A stretch of DNA of 64,000 nucleotides from Progne subis subis. Taxonomy: Eukaryota > Chordata > Aves > Passeriformes > Hirundinidae. Of this stretch, positions 45,070-57,284 are shown piece after piece. A program made the position numbers and the translations under genes. Every line of letters begins with the position of its first letter. Position 1 is the stretch's first letter. Under the pieces are notes generated by a model. That model searched no databases, was not told the DNA's origin, and worked only from the letters and a program-made list of their open reading frames with translations. The DNA lies in NCBI GenBank assembly GCA_022316685.1, contig JAKJHU010001344.1, forward strand, positions 16,083-80,082, written 5' to 3'.

Positions 45070-45182
45070 CCTGACGGGCACCACCGTCCCTGACCTCATC
45101 GTCAGCACCCAGCACCAGATGTGGCTCCTCTTCCAGACCGACAGCGTCAGCAACCTGCTGGGCTTCAAAGCCACCTACGAAG
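45070..45182 (+). CDS. CSMD2: CSMD2 exon: end of the CUB domain
   Basis: 113 bases, acceptor GATTTTTGCAG and donor GTAATCC, phase 2 in and phase 1 out. Reads LTGTTVPDLIVSTQHQMWLL and continues FQTDSVSNLLGFKATYE, the last CUB strands (VPDLIVS-QMWL-FQTD-GFKA-Y). As recalled, human CSMD2 reads TNHQMWLLFQTD here, while CSMD1 and CSMD3 have MS-QMWLHLQ. Only 39 intronic bases separate the exon from the LTR insertion footprint. Confidence 0.96.
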
Positions 45183-47597
45183 GTAATCCAGGCTCCTCCC
45201 TCCCCGTTCCCCTTTTTCCAAAGGGTCTGGGACGAGCTGGGTGCAGGGACTGGGGAGAAAAGGGAGCGTCTCCAAATAAATCAAAGCTCTGCAGGGATTT
45301 TTTTTTTGTGGTTTTTTTGTGGTTTTTGTTTTGTTTTGTTTTGTTTTTTCCTTTAGAGCAGCTTTGCTGTTTCCTTTCCCATCCCAGCCTGCTGGGTGGG
45401 GGCTGTCCCGTTGCCATTTCAGCTGTTTTATTGGGAAAAAGTTGGGAATCTCAGCTGGCAGCCCCGGACTGTGCCTGCAGGAGGGGATGGGGTGGGGGAA
45501 TCCCTGGTTCCAGCAGATCACTGGTGTCAGCTGCTTCAAACTGGGACTAGGCTGGGCTGTTTCGAGGGAAATATAAGTTAATATTGGGGGTTTTTTTGTT
45601 TGTTTGGTTGGTTGATTGGTTTTTTTCCAAAGAAACTCACGGAATGCAGCAAGATGTGAGTGCTGCAGTCTGGCCTAAGCTTGTGTGTTTGCTGTTGTCA
45701 CGGGTTTTGGCAAAAATAGGGAAATTGTGAGGGGAAAACTCTCCCTGAGAGCTGCTGGAAGTGTCCAGTGGGAACGTTCAGCTCTGGATTTTCCAGGCCC
45801 CAAATGCACATTACTCATTTTAGAGGTGTTGATTCCCAGTTCAGCTCTGGCAGGGTCTGGCTCGTTGATGTTCCCCAAGATCACTCCCAAATCCCCAATC
45901 CCAACTTTTATCCTCATGAACAGATTCTTTTTATCATCATAAACGATGGGTTTGGATTTCCAGTGCTTGGCAGAAGGAATTTGGATTAAGCTTCACTTTC
46001 CTGGAGAATCCTTTCCTTCTTCCCCACTGCATAGAGCTCAGGGATGCTGAAATTTTTGGGAGAGGGTTCCAAGGCGCCTGAGATCCTGGGGCTTCTCTTC
46101 TCCCTCTTTTTCCTTTAATTCTTGATGATTTGTTGGGAAAACACCTTCCCCTGCAGCTGGTGCCTTCCACATCCGTCAGGATATTCTTGTAGAATTCCCA
46201 GCCCATTGTAACAGCTGGAATAAAGGATTCCTTCAGGCCACATTTTTCAGAAGTTCCTGAGAAATTTAGGATTGACTAAAGGAGATCCAGACTCCCATAA
46301 TCTCCTCTTTCTGAGGGATATTCCCCATCAGTGGACCAAAGTCTCAAAAAAACCCCAAAAAACCCCAAAAAGCCTTATTTCTTTTACTGATGAACCTGAG
46401 TTTGATCCAAGCAATAGCATAAAAGTAATTTAATCTTATAAATTCCTGTGGTGAGAACAGAAACATTAAAACATGAAAAAAAAAAAAAACCAAAAAAAAC
46501 CAAACCCAAACAAACAAAACAACCCAAACCAAAACCCAGAACAAAGCCAAACATTAATTTAGTGTTGCGCTGTTCTAATAGAAAGCCAGGATTTCAAATT
46601 GGAAGCAGATTTATGGACACTCCCACACTAATTTAATTTGGATTTCTGCTGGAATTGGGTAGGAGCTGACTCAGGTCTGTGCCCTGAGCGCCCCTGCTGC
46701 GGGCTGGGGATGATTAAAAGCTGTTTATTGTCGGGGGAGTGCTGAGCAAGGCTTGGGCTGTGCGCAGCTGGAATTCAGCCCCAGGGTGCTAAAGAGGCTC
46801 GGGAGCTCTGGAGCTGGAGATTTCCTCCCCCTGCCCTTCGTGCTTTTAATCAAACTTTTTCATCTTACCGCGGGAATTGATGCAATTGATTTACTTCTGT
46901 GCCGTTGCTTGGAATGAACTGGTTTTAAATAACTTGGTTCAAGCAGCAGAAGAAATTAAGGGGGTTTTATTTTCCAAATTTCCATATTTGCCGGGATGAG
47001 CTCCTTTGCCAATTATCCAGGTGGGAATCCAGCCCCGGGTTTATTTTTTTTTTAGGTTCTGCATCTCCTTTCCCTCAGTATCGCTGGTGGTGGGGTCTGC
47101 CAGGAGGCCGAGGGGTTTCCATCCCTACCACATTCCAGCAGGACAAACCACTTTGGAAAACAAACCCCTCTTTTTAGGAGACAAAAAAACCTCCCCCTCA
47201 AACGATAATCCAAGGATAAAAATCAGGAATTTGATGGCACCTCCAGTATCGAACTCGGTCCTCAGCTGCTCATTTACATATTCAAGCCCTTGTTTAATGT
47301 TCTAATTAGCGGTTAATCAGCTGTCCTCCCATTAAATTAACTTTCCATGCATTGGGCTTGTCACCAACCAGGAGCTCTGGACCTGAGCCACAGGAGGGCT
47401 TTGAGCTGGTGCTGAGCTGAGCTCTGGGTCCTGCTCTTGGCGTTTAAGCCTGGCCCAAAGCTCAGTTCAGGGCTTGATGTGATGCTGATCCCCCCAGAGC
47501 CGGGCTCAGGCGGGAGGCAGAGGGAGGAAGAGCTTTTTCCTTTCAGTTCATCCCCTCCTTGCCGTGTTTCCTCTTTAGATCCCGTTTTTGGGGACAA
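45183..47597 (+). other. CSMD2 intron, no recognised gene
   Basis: T-rich piece at 45299-45350, A-rich AAACCAAACCC stretch at 46477-46545. No exon recognised. Confidence 0.5.
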
Positions 47598-47690
47598 TCC
47601 CAGACTGGTTTGGGTTGGAAGGGGCCTTAAAGCCCATCCTGCTCCCCCCCTCCCATGGGCTCCGAACCAGAGAATCCTTTGGGCTGGAAT
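47598..47690 (-). mobile_element. CR1 LINE 3'-end fragment
   Basis: CCCAGACTGGTTTGGGTTGG, AGGGGCCTTAAAGCCCATCC and CTCCCATGGGCTCC, short and reverse orientation. Confidence 0.8.
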
Positions 47691-48008
47691 GACATGATCC
47701 CGTTTTTATTCATTCTTGGAGGCAAAAAACTAAAAGGCAACAGAAGCACCCTGCTCTTGATTCCTCCAAATTCCTGCCCGACACCATTAGCTTTAAGGAA
47801 TTAAAGTTCATTTAAGTACAAAATCCTGTGCGTGAGGTAAAATATTTTCCTGAGTCTTTCCTAACTGCGGGCGACATTTGTGGGGTTTCCTCAGCCTCAC
47901 AAACCCTTCACCCTGTGGATATCCCTTCCAGAAACTGGAGTTTGACTTGCTGGCAGCTCCAAAAAAATCCTCATTTTCCCCTAGAACTGAGTCGGGCAAG
48001 AGCAGGAG
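47691..48008 (+). other. CSMD2 intron, no recognised feature
   Basis: Nothing recognised; ends in the CAGGAG target duplication of the following LTR. Confidence 0.5.
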
Positions 48009-48386
48009 TGTCACCGAGGCACACAAAGCAGCCACACGGAGAGCGAGGTTTCGCAGAGCTGAGGTTCCTCCGATCCAGCTCAAGCTGAGTCCAGCGGAGA
48101 GAGCTCCTCTTTGTTTTATTTCTTACTTTTTGTACATTTGTGGGTCTGGCAGAAGATTGGCTTCTGGGGTTTTTCACCTTTCAGCTAAGTGACTAAACCA
48201 ACTGTCTGTTACAGTTGTTTTCAGGTTAGAAATATGCAAACAAAGGACAGAGAATGAAAAACAAAGGGTTTGTTTATGTTACATGTGTGGGAAAAAAGTA
48301 GAAACTGCTTTTAATATTGTACAGTAACTAAAAAGATCTGACTCCATTTCAAAAGGCTTTAAAAACTCAGAAGAGCCAGGGTAACA
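48009..48386 (-). mobile_element. Solo LTR with perfect six-base target duplication (twin of 50304-50691)
   Basis: On the - strand it runs from TGTTACCCTGG to CTCGGTGACA, with a CCAAT box (AAGCCAATCTTC), ACAAATGTACAAAAAG and the poly-A signal AGAAATAAAAC. Flanked by CAGGAG (48003-48008 and 48387-48392). 378 bases, no internal genes. A six-base duplication fits a beta- or alpharetrovirus-like (class II) element. Confidence 0.9.
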
Positions 48387-49408
48387 CAGGAGTGCCCATG
48401 GAGGAGCAGCCTGGATTTGGGGGTGTGAGGGAGGCTTTGCTCTCATTCCTCACCCAACTTCCCACCCACCAAACGGCACAAAGAGCTCTGCAAAAATTCC
48501 CGCTGCCGCGTTTTCCCTCGGAAAACGCCGTTCTGTCAAAATTTCCCCCTGTATGAATAATATTTGATGGAGAAGCTGTGAAGGATTCATGTCAACTTGT
48601 TTCCTTTCAATAATGTCAAAACACTTGGTTTGGCTGTTCTTGTTTAGTTTTGACTTTTATTATTCTAATGTGGAAGTGATTTTTTTTTTACTTGTGTTTT
48701 TTTTTTTTTTTTTTTTTTTACTTGAAACATTCATCAGGAGGAATGTTTCAATCTTACTCAAGTAACGTGTTTTGATATTTTGGAATCACTCCTTTTTTTT
48801 TTTTTTTTTTATTTTAATGGAACATCTGCCCTGCTAAATACTTCATGGGTTTTACTCCCTATGCAAAGAAATGCAGGGGATTTTTTCTCGGGTCAGAAAA
48901 TGGAATTTCTGAATAAATTCCGCTTCCTGACCTCTGTAAGGTGGTGGGACCTGCGAGCTGTGTTTGCCTGCTGCTAACAAGGAGAAAGTGGGAACCGGGA
49001 GCTCGAATTCCTCATTTTTTCTCCCATTTTAACCCCCTGATTTGAGCTGGGGTCGTGCAGAGCAACAGGAAAGGGTGAGGAGGGGGGAGACCCTTCAGTG
49101 CTGTCTTTATTCTCTCTCAGCCAAGGGTCAAAATGCTCAGATTTTGCATCACTTGGCTGCGTTTTTTCCAAGCTCCTGATGCCCTCAGCGCGCCCTGGTT
49201 TTACTGGTGCTGCACATTCCCGGTTCCCTTTGGAATTACACCTCTGCAACTTCTCCTTCTGCCGCAGCTGGAGCTGCTTGGTGCAGAATTCCTGCGATTC
49301 CCACCCCTCCAGAGCCCCCAGCCCAAGCTGAGAGGAACATTTGGGGCTGGCTGTGGGGTTTTGGAATCTCTGACCCTTCTGGGGAAGCTCCCGTGGGCTT
49401 CAGGAGGA
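48387..49408 (+). other. CSMD2 intron, no recognised gene
   Basis: T runs at 48680-48720 and 48791-48811. Nothing coding recognised. Confidence 0.5.
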
Positions 49409-49838
49409 CGGGGCTGCCACGGGTCAGGCAGGAATTTCTTGTGTCCCCGTGTGGAGGAGTTTTGGGGCTGCCACAATGGGCATTTCTTATACCTCTGTGT
49501 GGAGTTTTAGGGCTGCCACAATGGGAATTTTTTGTGTCTCTGTGTGGAGTTCTAGGGCTGCCACAATGGGGTCAGGCAGGAATTTTTTATATCCATTTGT
49601 GGAGGAGTTTTAGGGATGCCACGATGGGAATTTTCTGTGTCCATTTGTGGAGGAGTTTTAGGGCTGCCACAATGGGAATTTTTTGTGTCTCCGTGTGGAG
49701 TTTTAGGACTGCCACTATAGGGTTGGGCAGGAATTTTTTGTGTCTCTGTGTGGAGCAGTTTTGGGGCTGCCACAATGGGAACTTTTGTGTTGCTGTGTGG
49801 AGTTTTAGGGCTGCCATTATGGGGTCAGGCAGGAATTG
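49409..49838. repeat. Degenerate 45-60-base minisatellite
   Basis: About eight units around GGGCTGCCACAATGGG, GGGAATTTTTTGTGTCTC and GTGTGGAGTTTTAGGGC, with or without an inserted GTCAGGCAG piece. It causes a false 387-residue frame. Confidence 0.9.
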
Positions 49839-49911
49839 GTACAGGCTGTGCTGGGAGGTGAATCCACACCTGCTCCAGGTTCCAAGGGGCGGCTGGAGGG
49901 AGCTGTATTGG

Positions 49912-50060
49912 TGTCACAGGATCATGGAACGGTTTGGATCCGCCAGGACCTCAAAGCCCATCCCAATCCACGGGCGGGGACACTTCCCACTATCCCAGAG
50001 TGCTCCAGCCTGGCCTGGGACACCCCCAGGGATGGGGAATCCTCACCAAATGCCAGCAGC
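49912..50060 (-). mobile_element. CR1 LINE 3'-end fragment
   Basis: CACAGGATCATGGAACGGTT, CTCAAAGCCCATCCCAATCC and GAGTGCTCCAGCCTGGCCTG, reverse orientation, worn. Confidence 0.8.
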
Positions 50061-50303
50061 CAAAGGGATCCCAGGACATCCAACAGCTCCTTCCTGCCCC
50101 AGTGACAGCAGGGCTGGGGACACTGGGGACACTGGGGACAGGCCCCCTGCAGCTCCCAGTGCCCCCAGTTTCCATTTCCAGGTTCCAGGGCGTGGGGAGG
50201 GAAGGGATAACAGCCATGGATGTTTTGAGTGGCAGCAGGGAGCGTCCCCAGCCCCCAGGTCCCCGTCAGACACGCTGATAAACGTTCCAAACCCGCTCCC
50301 TCC

Positions 50304-50691
50304 TGTGATGGGGACACACAAAGCAGTCACACAGAGACGAGAGATTTCACAGGGCAGAGGGTTCCTCTGAGCGAGCCCAAGGCTGAGCCAAGCCCAGAGC
50401 CCCTCTGCCTGTTTATTTCTTACTTTTTATACATTTGTGGGTCTGGCTGTGGATTGGCTTCTGGAGTTTTCACCTCCCAGCCCAATGGCCAGACCAACTG
50501 TCAGTTACAATTGTTTTCAGGTTAGAAATGTGCAAACAAAGGACAGAGAATGAAAAAACAAAGGATTTGTTTATGTTACATGTGTGAGAAAGAGCAGAAA
50601 CTGCTCCTAATACTGTACAGTAGCTAAAAGTCTGACTCCATTTTATGAACAATCAAAAGGCTTTAAAAAATTCAGAAAAACCAGGGTGACA
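50304..50691 (-). mobile_element. Solo LTR with perfect six-base target duplication (twin of 48009-48386)
   Basis: Same family as 48009-48386 (shared CTTACTTTTTATACATTTGT, GTGGGTCTGGC, GGTTAGAAATGTGCAAACAA, + strand). Flanked by CCCTCC on both sides (50298-50303, 50692-50697), so it is an independent insertion and not a duplication of the first. 388 bases. Confidence 0.9.
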
Positions 50692-51430
50692 CCCTCCCAT
50701 CGCAGCTCATTGCTATTCCTTGAGTTTTCAAGCTGAATTTTCATTTCCTGCTAGGCACTGTTGGCCTCGTGCATTTTTGGGGGGGGAGGGAGGAGGAATG
50801 AACAGTTCAGTGCAGCTTTAACACCCGGAATTTTCATTTTCCCGTCCCCGAAACGCGAGCGCGGCTCCCGAGCGGCCGGACTTGGAAACTGCGCGGGAAG
50901 ATCCGTAAATCCTGGCAAAGTGCTTCCGCTGAGAGCCAGCAAACCGAGCCCGTCGCACGAGAACTTTTAATATTAATTCATGCTAAATCATTTTGGGGAT
51001 GCTTCATTTAGCTAGCAGCGAGCTAGTTCCAGCTCTGAGATGCAGCAGAAGCTCCGCGCCGTGCGACTTCTGCTCGAAATACACCTGGATCTGGAGCTGC
51101 CTGGAGCCAGGATGATAATGAGGGCTTGTTGTTATTCCAGCCAAATTGGGGTATTAGAGGGAGTCGTGCAAGTCTGGGCTCCCGTGATTCGCCTCTGTAA
51201 AAGGAAGTGTCATAAAAGAGATTTCCAATTTGGTGCGAGAAATTGGGAGCGGGGGAGGAAAAGACGGCGAGACTGATCAGAGATGATGGGAATAAATAAA
51301 AATAAACCCGGAGGATTGGGAGAGGAGCGTGGAGCAGATAAATAATGTGGGAACACTGAGGAGGAGGAGGAGGAGGAATGAAGGTTTTGGAGTTAACAGT
51401 GATCCAGGGCAGGGAGCCCTTTGGAAATTT
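50692..51430 (+). other. CSMD2 intron, no recognised gene
   Basis: A (GAG)n run at 51358-51376. Otherwise nothing recognised. Confidence 0.5.
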
Positions 51431-51913
51431 GGGCTTGGAGGGAGCGGAGAAAAGAGGAGATGGAGCCTGGGGTTTGTCTGGAGTCCAAGTGCACACGGAG
51501 AGAGGGATTAACTCTGTGTCGGTGTCCCAGTGGGAACGGGGTCGGGGTAGGGAGGGGAGGAAGGAGAGGGGACAGTGCAGCAAATTCCCTCCGTGTCCCT
51601 GTGAGGGTTGGTCCTGCTTGGTGGGATGTGGGCTCTTGAATCCAGGTGTTCCTGGAGCAGCTGCGGGGCAGGAGCTGCTCTGGATCCCTGTGCTTTTCAT
51701 TTATTCCCTATTATTTCATTTATTCTGTTTCGGCTGGGGTTGTCACAGCATGGTTTGGGTTGGGAGGGGCATTAAAGATCATCAGGGACACCTCCCACTG
51801 TCCCAGGCTGCTCCCAGCCCCAGTGTCCAACCCGGCCTTGGGCACTGCCAGGGATCCAGGGGCAGCCACAGCTGCTCTGGGAATTCCATCCCAGCCCCTC
51901 CCAACCCTCACAG
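51431..51913. repeat. Duplicated block, copy 2 (other copy 33973-34433)
   Basis: Same order and near-identical sequence as 33973-34433, including GGAGTCCAAGTGCACACGGA and a GTCGGGGTAGGGAGGGGAGG stretch. It keeps the CR1 piece AGGCTGCTCCCAGCCCCAG that the other lost, so copy 2 is probably closer to the ancestral sequence in that part. Confidence 0.9.
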
Positions 51914-51960
51914 GGAAAAATTCCTTCCTGATATTTAATCCTAATCTCCCTTCCCTCATC
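51740..51960 (-). mobile_element. CR1 LINE 3'-end fragment inside and beyond the duplicated block
   Basis: CACAGCATGGTTTGGGTTGG to CAGGGAAAAATTCCTTCCTG and ATATTTAATCCTAATCTCCC, reverse orientation. It extends past the duplication border, which therefore lies within the insertion. Confidence 0.88.
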
Positions 51961-52062
51961 CTGAAGCCCTGGATTTGAAGCTGGGAGGGGTCAGGAGGGT
52001 TTGTAGGAGAGAATTGGGGTTGGGATGCCACAATCTGGTGGGGGCTGCACCAGATGGGCCTT

Positions 52063-53004
<942 letters not shown>

Positions 53005-53520
53005 TCTCAGAGAATCTCAGAGAATCTCAGAGAATCACACAGAATCTCAGAGAATCTCAGAGAATCACACAATCACTGGGCTGGAAGAGATCTCCCAGAC
53101 TATCGAGTCCAACCCAGCCCTGACACCTGCACCAAACCACGGCACCCAGTGCCACATCCAATCTTCCTTTGAACACATCCAGGGATGGTGACTGCACCAC
53201 TCCCCAGGCAGACCATTCCAGGACTTTAGCACCCATTCTGTAAAAAACCTTCTCCTAATACCCAACCTGTATTTCCCTTGGTGCAGCTTAAGGTCCTCTC
53301 ATTCTGTCAGTGCTGCCTGGAGAAAGAGCCCAACCCCAGCTGTCACAGCCACCTCTCAGGGAGCTGTGGAGAGGGATGAGGTCACACCTGAGTCTCCTTC
53401 TCTCCAGGCTGAACATCCCCAGCTCCCTCAGCCGTTCCTCACAGGGTTTGTGTTCCTCACCAGCCTCGTTCCCTCCTCTGGACACGCTCAGGTGTCTCAA
53501 AGTCCTTCAAATCCACGATT
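53005..53520 (-). mobile_element. CR1 LINE 3' end with terminal microsatellite, best-preserved copy
   Basis: Begins with the short direct repeats AGAATCTCAGAGAATCACAC typical of CR1 3' ends, then GGGCTGGAAGAGATCTCCCA, GTGCCACATCCAATCTTCC, GGATGGTGACTGCACCACTC, CTCTCCAGGCTGAACATCCC and CCTCTGGACACGCTCAGG. About 500 bases, reverse orientation, younger-looking than the other fragments. Confidence 0.92.
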
Positions 53521-54852
53521 TAAAACCTGGATTCTGTTTGCTGAGGGAGATCTGGGCTGTGCTGGGCTCTCCCTGCCCTCAGGGGAGATCAGACCTTGGT
53601 AGCTGTGGCTCAGACAAATTCAAGATTTAAACCCAGCTTCTGTTTTTGGCCCCCGATGATCCGACGCTCTCCAGGCTCCCTCCTGCTGGGCCTCGGTTCT
53701 GCGTTTGTTCCCGAGTTCTCAGCACGTTTGGGGTGTCCTGCTCTCCGTGGCGGCTCAGGATCCCATTTTGGGGATGGAAATGGGAGTTTCTGCACAGTCC
53801 CCGCGGGGTTTTCGTGCTCTCGGTGTCCTGTGTCGATACATTGGGCAATTGGCTTTATTGCCCTGACAGGACCTGCCTGGGTTTGGGCACTGCCATGACT
53901 CCTGGCAGGAGCTCTGTGTTCCCCAGCTGGTGACAACCTCACTCTTCTTTTTACCTCCTTTTCTGCTTTGTTGGCTCTGTTAAAATCTGGGTCTGTGGTG
54001 CCGGGCAGCGAGACTGAGCCCAGAAAAAAAAAAACCAGGAGAGGAAAACCCACTCGAGGGAGGGGAGAATGGAGAGGGGAAAAAAGCAGGAATGTTGTTT
54101 TTAGGAGCGCAGGTGACAACCTGGGTGAGATTCCGGTGGAAATGCGCTGTGGCAGGAGCTGATCCGTGAAAAGGATGGAGCTGGGGGTGGCAAAACCAGA
54201 TGGATGAGGAGCTGGGAGAGAACTGGGGGAAAACCAGTTTGAAGTCAGTGCCTTTCTTTCCAAACACTGATTTAAGCCCGGAGAAATGCCCGGGGAAAGG
54301 AAGCAATTCCTCTGAGCCTGCCTTCTCCAGGTGCCATCCCTCCCTTCCTGTTTGGTTTTTTTTTTTCTATGTAAGCAAATCAGCTGCAAAATATTGGAGT
54401 TTCCCCTGATCATCTGGGAGGCGGGAGGTGTTAGGCTGGTTCTGTGCTGGTTTTTCCTTTTAATTTCCCGGAATTTCAGGTGACTTTGGATAACTTGGTG
54501 TGGTCAAGGCTCGTGCTGAGAGTTTGGAGTGAGAGTAAAACCCGTGGGTTTGTGCTCAGGGCGACAGAACTGGGTCACAGCAGGAGAGGAGGGAGAGTTT
54601 TTGGTAAAGCAGGATTCAAATCAAGCCCCATCCACGCAAAGCACGGCAGGAATCTTTCAGTCGCAGTAATTCCAGTGTGATCTGCTCTCTGAGGCTCTTG
54701 GGGTATTCATGGATCAACGAGGCGCTGGGGAAATGTCTCAGAGCCCCCTTTAGACCTTCACCCCGATTTACTGTGGAGCAGGAGAGGTCACGGGACAAAA
54801 TGTGTCTGAATTCCGGGTGGGAAGTGTTGGGAGACCATCGGATGTGAGGTGG
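53521..54852 (+). other. CSMD2 intron, no recognised gene
   Basis: No exon recognised. A run at 54022-54032. Confidence 0.5.
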
Positions 54853-55672
54853 GGAAATGAGGGAACCCCGTTTGTGGAACAATCCAGGGAAATGAGGGAA
54901 CCCCGTTTGTGAGCCGCTGGTTGGGATTGTGGAACAATCCCGGGAAATGAGGGAACCCCGTTTGTGGAACAATCCAGGGAAATGAGGGAACCCCGTTTGT
55001 GAGCCGCTGGTTGGGATTGTGGAACAATCCCGGGAAATGAGGGAACCCCGTTTGTGAGCCGCTGGTTGGGATTGTGGAACAATCCCGGGAAATGAGGGAA
55101 CCCCGTTTGTGAGCCGCTGGTTGGGATTGTGGAACAATCCCGGGAAATGAGGGAACCCCGTTTGTGAGCCGCTGGTTGGGATTGTGGAACAATCCCGGGA
55201 AATGAGGGAACCCCGTTTGTGAGCCGCTGGTTGGGATTGTGGAACAATCCCGGGAAATGAGGGAACCCCGTTTGTGAGCCGCTGGTTGGGATTGTGGAAC
55301 AATCCAGGGAAATGAGGGAACCCCGTTTGTGGAACAATCCCGGGAAATGAGGGAACCCCGTTTGTGAGCCGCTGGTTGGGATTGTGGAACAATCCCGGGA
55401 AATGAGGGAACCCCGTTTGTGAGCTGCTGGTTGGGATTGTGGAACAATCCAGGGAAATGAGGGAACCCTGTTTGTGAGCTGCTGGTTGGGATTGTGGAAC
55501 AATCCAGGGAAATGAGGGAACCCCGTTTGTGAGCCGCTGGTTGGGATTGTGGAACAATCCAGGGAAATGAGGGAACCCCGTTTGTGAGCCGCTGGTTGGG
55601 ATTGTGGAACAATCCAGGGAAATGAGGGAACCCCGTTTGTGAGCTGCTGGTTGGGATTGTGGAACAATCCAG
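54853..55672. repeat. 55-base minisatellite with 35-base short units
   Basis: About 15 very similar units: GGAACAATCCCGGGAAATGA, GGGAACCCCGTTTGTGAGCC, GCTGGTTGGGATTGT. At least three units are shortened to 35 bases by loss of GAGCCGCTGGTTGGGATTGT. Because 55 is not a multiple of three, all three frames of the - strand stay open, giving 546- to 585-residue false frames. Confidence 0.97.
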
Positions 55673-55689
55673 AGCCTCTGGTGTGTGCC

Positions 55690-56310
55690 AGGGGCAGCTG
55701 GAGATGGAGCTGGGATTTGGGAGAAAGAATTTGGGGAGCAGGAGTTGAGCTGGGATTTGAGAGCTGGAATTTGGGGAGCAGGAGCTTGGGAGCAGGAGTT
55801 GGGGAACAGGAGTTTGGGAGAAAGAATCTGGGGAACAGGAAATGGGAGCCGGGATTGGGAGGAGGAGTTGAGCAGGGATTTGGGAGCAGGAGTTGAGAGC
55901 TGGGATTTGGAAAAAAAGAATTTGGGGAGCAGGAGTTGGGAGCAGGAGCTGAGCAGGGATTTGAGAGATGGAATTTGGGGAGCAGGGATTTGGGAGAAAG
56001 AACTTGAGGAACAGGAGTTGGGAGCAGGGTTTTGGGGAGCAGGGATTTGGGGAGCAGGAATTGGGAGCAGGGATTTGGAGAGCAGGGATTTGGGAGAAAG
56101 AATTTGGGAGCAGGAGCTGGGAGCTGGGATTTGGAGAGCAGGGATTTGGGAGAAAGAATTTGGGAGCAGGAGCTGGGAGCTGGGATTTGGAGAGCAGGGA
56201 TTTGGGAGAAAGAATTTGGGAACAGAAGTTGGGGGTGGGGATTTGGGAGTAGGAGTTGAGCAGGGATTTGGGAGCTGGGATCTGGAGCAGGAGTTGGGAG
56301 CAGGCAGGAT
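55690..56310. repeat. Degenerate purine-rich minisatellite (GGGAGCAGGAGTTG)
   Basis: Variable units of 14-50 bases around GGGAGCTGGGATTTGG, GAGAAAGAATTTGGG and GGAGCAGGAGTTGGG. Nearly free of C. A section near 56092-56220 repeats as a larger 62-base unit. Confidence 0.9.
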
Positions 56311-56639
56311 TTCTTGGGAAGAGCTCCTTTCCTGTGGTTTCCATGGGCAAAGCAGCACAAACCGTTCCTGTCACCCCTCCGCTGATGCCAAGGACCCCAA
56401 ATTCCTGCCTGGCTTTGTGATCCCACATCTCCCTCCTCGGCCTCTGTTGTCACTGTGTCCCTGAGTCCCCCAGGGGACACCGGGCTCTGCCACCGCTCTC
56501 GGGTGTGGGGTTCCTGTCCCCACACCCCAGCAAGGTGTTCCTGGCCTTTGGGGGTGCTCAGGGGGGTTCCCAGGTCCCTCTGGATCCTGGGAATCTGCAG
56601 CCCTGGCCTCGGGATGTGCTGAGCTGGGGTTTGTTCTGT

Positions 56640-57280
56640 GGCTTAGGGGTCTGGGTGGGTTTGCTTCTGTGAAATTTGGGGTTTGGGGATTTGCTTCTGT
56701 GAAATTTGGGGTCTAGGGGGATTGCTTCTGTGAAATTTGGGGTCGGGGGGGTTGCTTCTGTGAAATTTGTGTGTCTGGGAGGGTTTGTTCCTGTGGGATT
56801 TGAGAGTCTGGTTGTTTTTTGGGTGTCTGGGCTTGTGTTCCTCTTAAATACGGGTGTCTGGGTGTTTGCTCCCGTGAAATGTCAAGTGTCTGGATGTGTT
56901 TTCTGTTCAATTTGTGTGCCTGGGTGTTTTTTCCTGTGGGATTTGTGTGCCTGAGTGTCTGTTTCTGTAGGATTTGTGTGTCTGGGTGTTTATTTCTGTA
57001 CAATTTGTGTGCCTGGGTGTCAGTTTCTGTTCAATTTGAGTGTCTGGATGGCTGTTTCTATGCAATTGTGTGGATCTGGGTGTTTGTTCCTGTTCCATTT
57101 GAGTGTCTGGGTGTCTGTTCCTGTTCAATAGGAGTGCCTAGGTGTTTATTTCGGTACAGTTAGGCTGCCTGGGTGTTTGTTTCTGTGGGATTTGGATGGC
57201 TGGGTGTTTATTTCTGTTCAATGTGGGTGTCTGAATGTTTGTTTCTGTACAATTTTCATGTCTGGTAGTCTGTTCCTGTT
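56640..57280. repeat. 30-base degenerate minisatellite
   Basis: About 20 units of the kind TTTGTGTGTCTGGGTGTTTG TTTCTGT, more diverged at the left end (GAAATTTGGGGTCTAGGG) than at the right. Confidence 0.9.
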
Positions 57281-57284
57281 CCAT

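Noticed and set aside
54616..56525. Three overlapping - strand open frames of 546-585 codons
   Set aside because: They follow the 55-base minisatellite in all three phases; a period not divisible by three and a unit without stops keeps every phase open. Their upstream ends lie in a second repeat. No domain.
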